Shown piece by piece: positions 25,001 to 27,709 of a stretch of 27,709 bases of DNA. Source of the DNA: a virus; the IMG/VR virus record IMGVR_UViG_3300017745_000037, positions 1 to 27,709 of that record; one strand, given 5' to 3'. The number at the start of each line of letters is the position of its first letter. Within the stretch, counting starts at the first letter, position 1. The position numbers and the translations under genes were made by a program. Under the pieces are notes generated by a model. That model ran no database searches, was not told the origin of the DNA, and worked only from the letters and a program-made list of their open reading frames with translations.

Positions 25001-25376
25001 AAATAAGGTAGCTTTAACAGCTGGAGAATATGTCATGAGTAGAGATTCTGTTTCTTCTTTAGGAAAAGATTTCTTGGATGATATAAATAATTTAAGATTA
25101 CCAGCACCAGGATTTGCTAACGGAGGAATAGTTGGGGGTTCATCTGGATCTTCTACTGCATCTTCTGGCACATCCAATGCTGACGTTGGATCTATAAATA
25201 TAACTGTGAACGTAGACAAAGATGGAAACACTAGCGAGTCACAATCTATGGAAGGTGGAACATCTGCGGATGGAGAAAGGGAAAAGGATTTTGCAAACAG
25301 AATCAAGAGCATGGTAGTTAATGTAATTAACGAAGAAAAGAGAGTTTCTGGATCACTGTTTACAAGAAGAAAATAG
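19047..25376 (+). CDS. Tail tape-measure protein (TP901-1-like)
   Basis: This 2109-residue protein is the longest in the window and sets tail length. Residues ~60-400 match the conserved N-terminal region of TP901-1-type tape measures (A-F-T-K-I-G-T-I-L-G-G, E-R-T-Q-R-G-G-A, F-A-R-V-R-R-T-D, G-A-F-G-A-L-D-R-K-N). Hydrophobic, membrane-like segments lie near 425-445, 962-980, 986-1008 and 1054-1078. Five (I/V)-P-N-(F/Y)-A repeats occur near 576, 598, 633, 897 and 952. Coiled-coil-rich sequence runs about 1350-1560. Three E-Y-(V/I) motifs occur (S-E-Y-I-V-P near 595; G-G-E-Y-V-I-K near 1665; A-G-E-Y-V-M-S near 1990). At about 0.15 nm per residue the tail could be near 310 nm if unprocessed. ATG 19047 follows a GTGTAA motif. 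Confidence 0.93.
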   Translation: MADARINVDFIPRTKRVEAALAKINAAAKGVDFGGGVRGLDKLSRPLGKITGQANEFQKSLEASNARVLAFGASVAVINKLSEAFGSLVSNTVKIEAAFTKIGTILGGTREDLEKFGNGIFRVAQQTGNSFDQVAEGALELARQGLSVEESLSRVETALKLVRVAGVDSQKAVGGLTAAIKNFGDAGLTVAQIADKLAEVDTRFAISTDDLIDGLKRASASAQVAGVSFDELLAVVTTVEERTQRGGAVIGNAFKTIFARVRRTDTLQALKDVGIQVLDSAGNIRGAIPIFKDLGVVLNELGMQSTEAAGLIEKVAGVRQGDILINLIRELQKGQNQFAKALDVSAGAFGALDRKNQEYLKTLDATINKLGVAAEKLSFVVGETGFADAAKNILNTFEKAITGITDILDGDSIGSKFANGILKGVGNILTGPGLALIGAVFIKLFRDLAVFGIDSLKTLLGINKASQQQAALQASVLQTLLSNQAIQAQILKLEGDKIAQEQLLLQVYNQQYAALAKIQGIAKTVTPGLFGAGLRGGSEGVSRKTGKASGGYVASEAKDVSRGVGGAPSSSKVVSIPNFAFGGGRKGTMVANTSEYIVPNYAGGGDAIFNQDMVKAMGLPSGARKVRAAGGFIPNFASPGSADYFNNLRRREKSGKQLSAEEAEDLAAYRAKNKASVLNMDARNKLGVAALFGKSKVANPTTNFGKLSTTERGILTSSGFGDVQKVRLSNVQVRSLNNATGSLKREKEKSDRNVISKLFSEPTYNYGSSLLDFFSGDEKNRTLGAMKKRSNGANLFSTSVLGGIFESAIRLVTGGAKSIPDFDSALQDQTPFDFEEGGKASSRFKSRFGFSSSLIKADAKRTGDPEQVRSLIGKAIRDRSVFTSLRKKVSTASNGYVPNFAMDPLSEAIQREKEAGLPMSQIRLNQSGKLRNAQNPLGLAITNTRDEPTGRIPNFAEPNESKAFGLLILAQAASGLASTFAEGNENLQTLIMGIGNAVSVFATIELLQGPIKGFGDKIKSFGTDIATFRPGMRGPGGQARGFKGSLGRGIASIGGALPGIAGGVGLAASLIPLVLELTKTKDKFKELNQSISQISFGDLAGGVNSAVNAFKQSVIAEQKRRENLEAAGVPVTGNTALDPRRAAIADADDFIKKFREEQVNTTAFSSGFSKGDREFLGKSLLIDPEAVENAFKGAARETIKPGPGGGRFGSSKIDATTIDFNVFLKLLSDEFQKQTRAQEALAAKATLEGTSPTRSVAQVQSSIGKGLAQATGSIDRDLRADLTKLQKQSLGFDAGSEGQIGQFKERTQSQEDALQILMKNKALTADIKKQRVAILASFTKEVVANEKIKDLTAEQEAKITAILGSTNDVNNAEKEIFDIMGLKGEETEVQQAAIRKITESYYEQEAALSQQETTRKEAIEDEEDLLKTNRDVNKIYEERNIALANNLSANAKLLRSQQYAYDLAVQQNALTRQGGGLTPQQKRDLDYAETIASLTLEEEAAQKTLEDLLDRQATLLEDKSGKNEEALNDVKNEIDAQQTVINNLETINNLKRQGALTNQNETAYDSYIKNLNEEIAALSETAPVRISQTMESSLMNAFERVASEGSDSIGSALGNVALDFGRALQREIMNKAAKSLVSSFGSFGFGGIGKALGFNTGGVVKGGNGVTDDVPALLTGGEYVIKKSAVRKYGVGFLNELNAGNAMGYNQGGLVDQGGSDYGGKKFWDDPGGNQIGGEASKARLQAALDKDLFVPGSRGFGAMTGKETLLAFATQNMTSGSTDMVSPGSLNLETQSRRLSSFGRFRDSPARRELKDAQQQAFNLFTQQVGEERRVVEENRAAKQARDERRRAMRKQAFFDAAGAAFSAGLSNKLAGGDFFGKKYTAGGIQNAMTVGGETFEAGTSFNQLQKQFPGMDFTQEMRVPTAKIFGKQFYGSQVVAGADAVGLNLFDDVYSNFSESIPFDMGNGFQGSFFNRPGGANGGMFSTNKVALTAGEYVMSRDSVSSLGKDFLDDINNLRLPAPGFANGGIVGGSSGSSTASSGTSNADVGSINITVNVDKDGNTSESQSMEGGTSADGEREKDFANRIKSMVVNVINEEKRVSGSLFTRRK
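20772..21914 (+). repeat. P-N-F-A repeat region in the tape measure
   Basis: Five short coding repeats (I/V)-P-N-(F/Y)-A lie at about 20772, 20838, 20943, 21735 and 21900, mostly flanked by Gly-rich loops such as A-G-G-F-I-P-N-F-A. DNA sequences differ between copies, so these are protein-level, not recent DNA, duplications. They may be a repeated surface or hinge unit. Confidence 0.7.
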
Positions 25377-27476
25377 ATGGCTAGATTAAGTACAGATTTT
25401 TCATTCGATAGAGATGAGATTATATCTAGAGAATATTTAAAATATGCTTGTGTTGTAAATGCGCCAGGTACAGCTCGTGTAGCATGTCCATACCCAAACA
25501 CAATTGTTTACGAAGAAGATTTTGATGGAACAAACAGGGTTAAAATGTTTGAGTTTGATAGACCTGGTCAAAAAACAATGACTGCACAAGCTGGTAAAAT
25601 ATATTATGGAACAAAAAATATATTTATACACGATATAGGTTCTCATCATAAAATTATACCCTTTTCTTTATCTGGTTTAGATTTTAGTGTTGATACTGAT
25701 AGAGAGGCACCTAGACAATTTTACATATATTCTTTAGAAGATAACACCACCGTAGATTATTCAGACAATCAAAATTTAAGTGCTTCAAGTAGTTCTTTAA
25801 GTATTTCTACTGCTGGTACAATAAATACAACAATTACTCAACAAGAAAACAATCAATACAATCATTTTAAAGCTAACAAACCAATACTATTATCAAGTCA
25901 GGCAAATAGTGAAAAAGATTCAATGGTTCATCCTCCAGCCGCTAAAAGAATATTTTCTAGAGGTATAGGCGGCGTTAGAACCAGAACCGTTCATGAGGGC
26001 GGTAGATTGGCGTTAGGTGGAAGTACATACGATGCAACTAATGCTAGATCCCATTATTTTGCTCCTAATATAGGACAAGTTACTGAAATTAATGATGGCG
26101 AAGGTAGTGAGGGTGTACAGGGTGCAAGCCAAAATCACTTGGCAACTACTTTTGCTATTTCTCAAGCAATTGAAGCTTATTCTATTATTTCTCCTTATCC
26201 AGATACAAAAGTAGACGTTTACTATATAACTGGAGAAGGTGGAGCGGGTAACATATCCCAATGGAAACATTTTGAAACAAGAACTATAAATGGAACTATA
26301 GCAACCCCAGCTTTAATGTATAATAGTCCACTAGGAACAACGCCTCAAGATCAACCAGGAAGTAGTGTTTTAGTCGGAGGTACCGCTAAACTTTGGAGGT
26401 TCGAATCGACAAAACCTGTTATGTTGGTTGTTGATGAAAGCACTGCTGGAAGCGAGCTTTTTGTTGCTGGTTGGGGAAGTGGTCAGCTAAGTCCAGTTTA
26501 TGGTGCAAATTTTAAATTTAAATCAAAAAACAGTTCTTGGATGGGGCAAGGATTTACTCATCACGTATCGCCACTTGGAATTAATAATATGGTTTGCGCA
26601 ATGGATTTAACTTTCCAAGCAGGGCTAAAAAATACTAGAGCATTAGTCAAAAAATTACAAAATGCAACCTCTGGGCCAAAAACTGGACAAGCTGCATTTG
26701 ATGGAGTTGGCACTGATTTTAATTTCGGTAGTAATGGGGAAAGTGAAATTGTAATAAATTTAGATAACGATGCTTATCAAAATTTTCATGGTTCTTATGT
26801 AAACGATTTTTCATACGTTCAATTAGCTCCAGACTTATATGAAACAAATATTAAGTTGATTAATAATAAAGTTTCTTCTGTTTCTAGTACTGGAATGGGT
26901 TTTGTTTCAAAAGACAAATTGATTGATTCTGCAGCGTCTACAAAAGTAAAACATGATATTTTCTACGTTAATAAACCAGGTCATAGTAACACTAATGTTT
27001 TTGATAATTATTACTACATGAATAACGATAGAAATGGCTCTAATTTTAGTTTTGATGGTACAGCAGAACAATTATCTGGATTAACAACCTATACTGGTGA
27101 TTATGTAAATGCCACTAGAGTTTTCTATTTTCAGCCAGATAGACAAGTTCAAATAGCGGTAGATCATTCTTATAGAGAAGTTGCAGTCAAGGGTTCTTTC
27201 ATGCAACAGCTTAATATATCTAGAAATCAAAATTATTTAGGACAAGTTAGATTAACATTTAACAACAGAACTAATAAAGAGGCTTATGCGATTTTACATT
27301 TTTTAGAAACCCATCTTGGATATAAGTCGTTTGTATTTTATAATACTGATGGTGTAACTAATGAAAATAGAGTTTATTATTGTGATGAATGGTCTCATAA
27401 TTATATTTACTTTGATTCAAATACAATCACCGCAACATTTACCGAAATAGCTAACCCAATAACTCCAAATTTCTAA
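25377..27476 (+). CDS. Minor tail protein with gpM-like C-terminal domain
   Basis: This 699-residue protein begins immediately after the tape-measure stop (TAG-ATG) and its stop overlaps the next start (TAATG). It is beta-rich with a Ser/Thr/Asn-rich middle. The last ~110 residues (R-L-T-F-N-N-R-T-N-K-E-A-Y-A-I-L-H-F-L-E, then S-F-V-F-Y, and Y-Y-C-D-E-W near the end) follow the pattern of the lambda gpM/phage minor tail family: strand, helix with F-L, strand, and a C-x-x-W motif. Position just after the tape measure suits a tail-tip or distal tail protein. The large N-terminal part may be an added tail-tip or adhesion region. The domain match is by pattern. Confidence 0.65.
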   Translation: MARLSTDFSFDRDEIISREYLKYACVVNAPGTARVACPYPNTIVYEEDFDGTNRVKMFEFDRPGQKTMTAQAGKIYYGTKNIFIHDIGSHHKIIPFSLSGLDFSVDTDREAPRQFYIYSLEDNTTVDYSDNQNLSASSSSLSISTAGTINTTITQQENNQYNHFKANKPILLSSQANSEKDSMVHPPAAKRIFSRGIGGVRTRTVHEGGRLALGGSTYDATNARSHYFAPNIGQVTEINDGEGSEGVQGASQNHLATTFAISQAIEAYSIISPYPDTKVDVYYITGEGGAGNISQWKHFETRTINGTIATPALMYNSPLGTTPQDQPGSSVLVGGTAKLWRFESTKPVMLVVDESTAGSELFVAGWGSGQLSPVYGANFKFKSKNSSWMGQGFTHHVSPLGINNMVCAMDLTFQAGLKNTRALVKKLQNATSGPKTGQAAFDGVGTDFNFGSNGESEIVINLDNDAYQNFHGSYVNDFSYVQLAPDLYETNIKLINNKVSSVSSTGMGFVSKDKLIDSAASTKVKHDIFYVNKPGHSNTNVFDNYYYMNNDRNGSNFSFDGTAEQLSGLTTYTGDYVNATRVFYFQPDRQVQIAVDHSYREVAVKGSFMQQLNISRNQNYLGQVRLTFNNRTNKEAYAILHFLETHLGYKSFVFYNTDGVTNENRVYYCDEWSHNYIYFDSNTITATFTEIANPITPNF

Positions 27477-27709
27477 TGGCAATAAATAATCCAGTAATAT
27501 CATATGAAAATGTAGCTGTATTGAGAAATATAACAGGGGCGGATGTTAGTTTTTCTAATAGTGGTAACTATTTAGAATTTATTACAAAAGTCCAAGATTT
27601 TAGTTATTCGTTTAACATTGAAAACCAAAATGTTACAAATATCGGATCTGATATTTTTAGTCAAAAAAATCATGTTCAAGCTCCAGAGGTTGAAATATCT
27701 ATTACAAAA
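27476..27709 (+). CDS. Tail-tube-like protein, 3' truncated by the window
   Basis: The start ATG at 27476 shares its A with the stop codon of the minor tail gene, and the frame stays open to the end of the window (78 residues). Y-S-F-N at 44-47, a Gly near 57 and P-E-V-E-I-S-I-T at the end align with the N-terminus of the minus-strand 430-residue protein (Y-S-F-N, P-T-V-S-V-D-L-T). This is a probable paralogue of the tail-tube-like proteins. The missing C-terminus prevents a firm role. Confidence 0.55.
   Translation, partial: MAINNPVISYENVAVLRNITGADVSFSNSGNYLEFITKVQDFSYSFNIENQNVTNIGSDIFSQKNHVQAPEVEISITK

Noticed and set aside
24899-25501. 200-codon open frame on the minus strand opposite the tape-measure end
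   Set aside because: It lies wholly antisense to the tape-measure end and the minor tail start, has no motif or ribosome site, and its composition looks like the reverse reading of a coding gene.

Overview
The window is a contiguous morphogenesis region of a tailed double-stranded DNA bacteriophage (Caudoviricetes). It is AT-rich and densely packed, and no gap between genes exceeds about 60 bases. A TP901-1-like tape-measure protein, a candidate gpM-type minor tail protein and tail-tube-like proteins, with no tail sheath gene in view, favour a long-tailed siphovirus. The host cannot be named. Most genes lack a clear Shine-Dalgarno sequence, which would suit a Bacteroidota-like translation style, but that is only a hint. 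No tRNA, CRISPR array, insertion sequence or integrase was seen.

Layout, left to right. (1) 1-1538: the 3' end of a structural gene and a small tail-tube-like protein. (2) 1545-6359: a regulatory and packaging operon with a zinc-ribbon protein, a divergent sigma factor carrying a cysteine cluster, a helix-turn-helix protein at the small-terminase position, a C2H2 zinc finger/ERCC4 nuclease and the large terminase. (3) 6384-12232: portal, a small charged protein, prohead protease with a C-terminal scaffold, a decoration-like protein and the major capsid protein, closed by a strong terminator. (4) 12249-13353: an acidic protein with a SAP-like end and a head-tail adaptor candidate. (5) 13362-16988: a block on the minus strand with head-closure and tail-completion candidates, a 402-residue protein and a large tail-tube-like protein. 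It is bounded by a bidirectional terminator and a divergent promoter-like region. (6) 17035-27709: two or three tail-assembly-chaperone-position genes, a 2109-residue tape measure, a minor tail protein and the start of a third tail-tube-like gene.

The most notable signal is a short motif, consensus TTTAAGTGTAAW with core (G/C)TGTAA. It sits 8 to 43 bases before the start codon of nearly every gene that is not translationally coupled to its upstream neighbour, on both strands. The window also encodes a divergent sigma factor, so the working hypothesis is a phage late-transcription system: this sigma factor, perhaps with the coupled zinc-ribbon protein, reads the motif. In several cases the motif is so close to ATG that the mRNA would be nearly leaderless. 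One copy lies inside the protease gene, immediately before an in-frame ATG at 9666. Arginine codon use switches from AGA to CGN beyond that point, which indicates a nested, separately expressed scaffold gene.

Read functionally, terminase and portal package DNA into a shell built by protease, scaffold and capsid protein. Adaptor and closure proteins seal the head. The tube, chaperones and tape measure build a tail that could be about 300 nm long.
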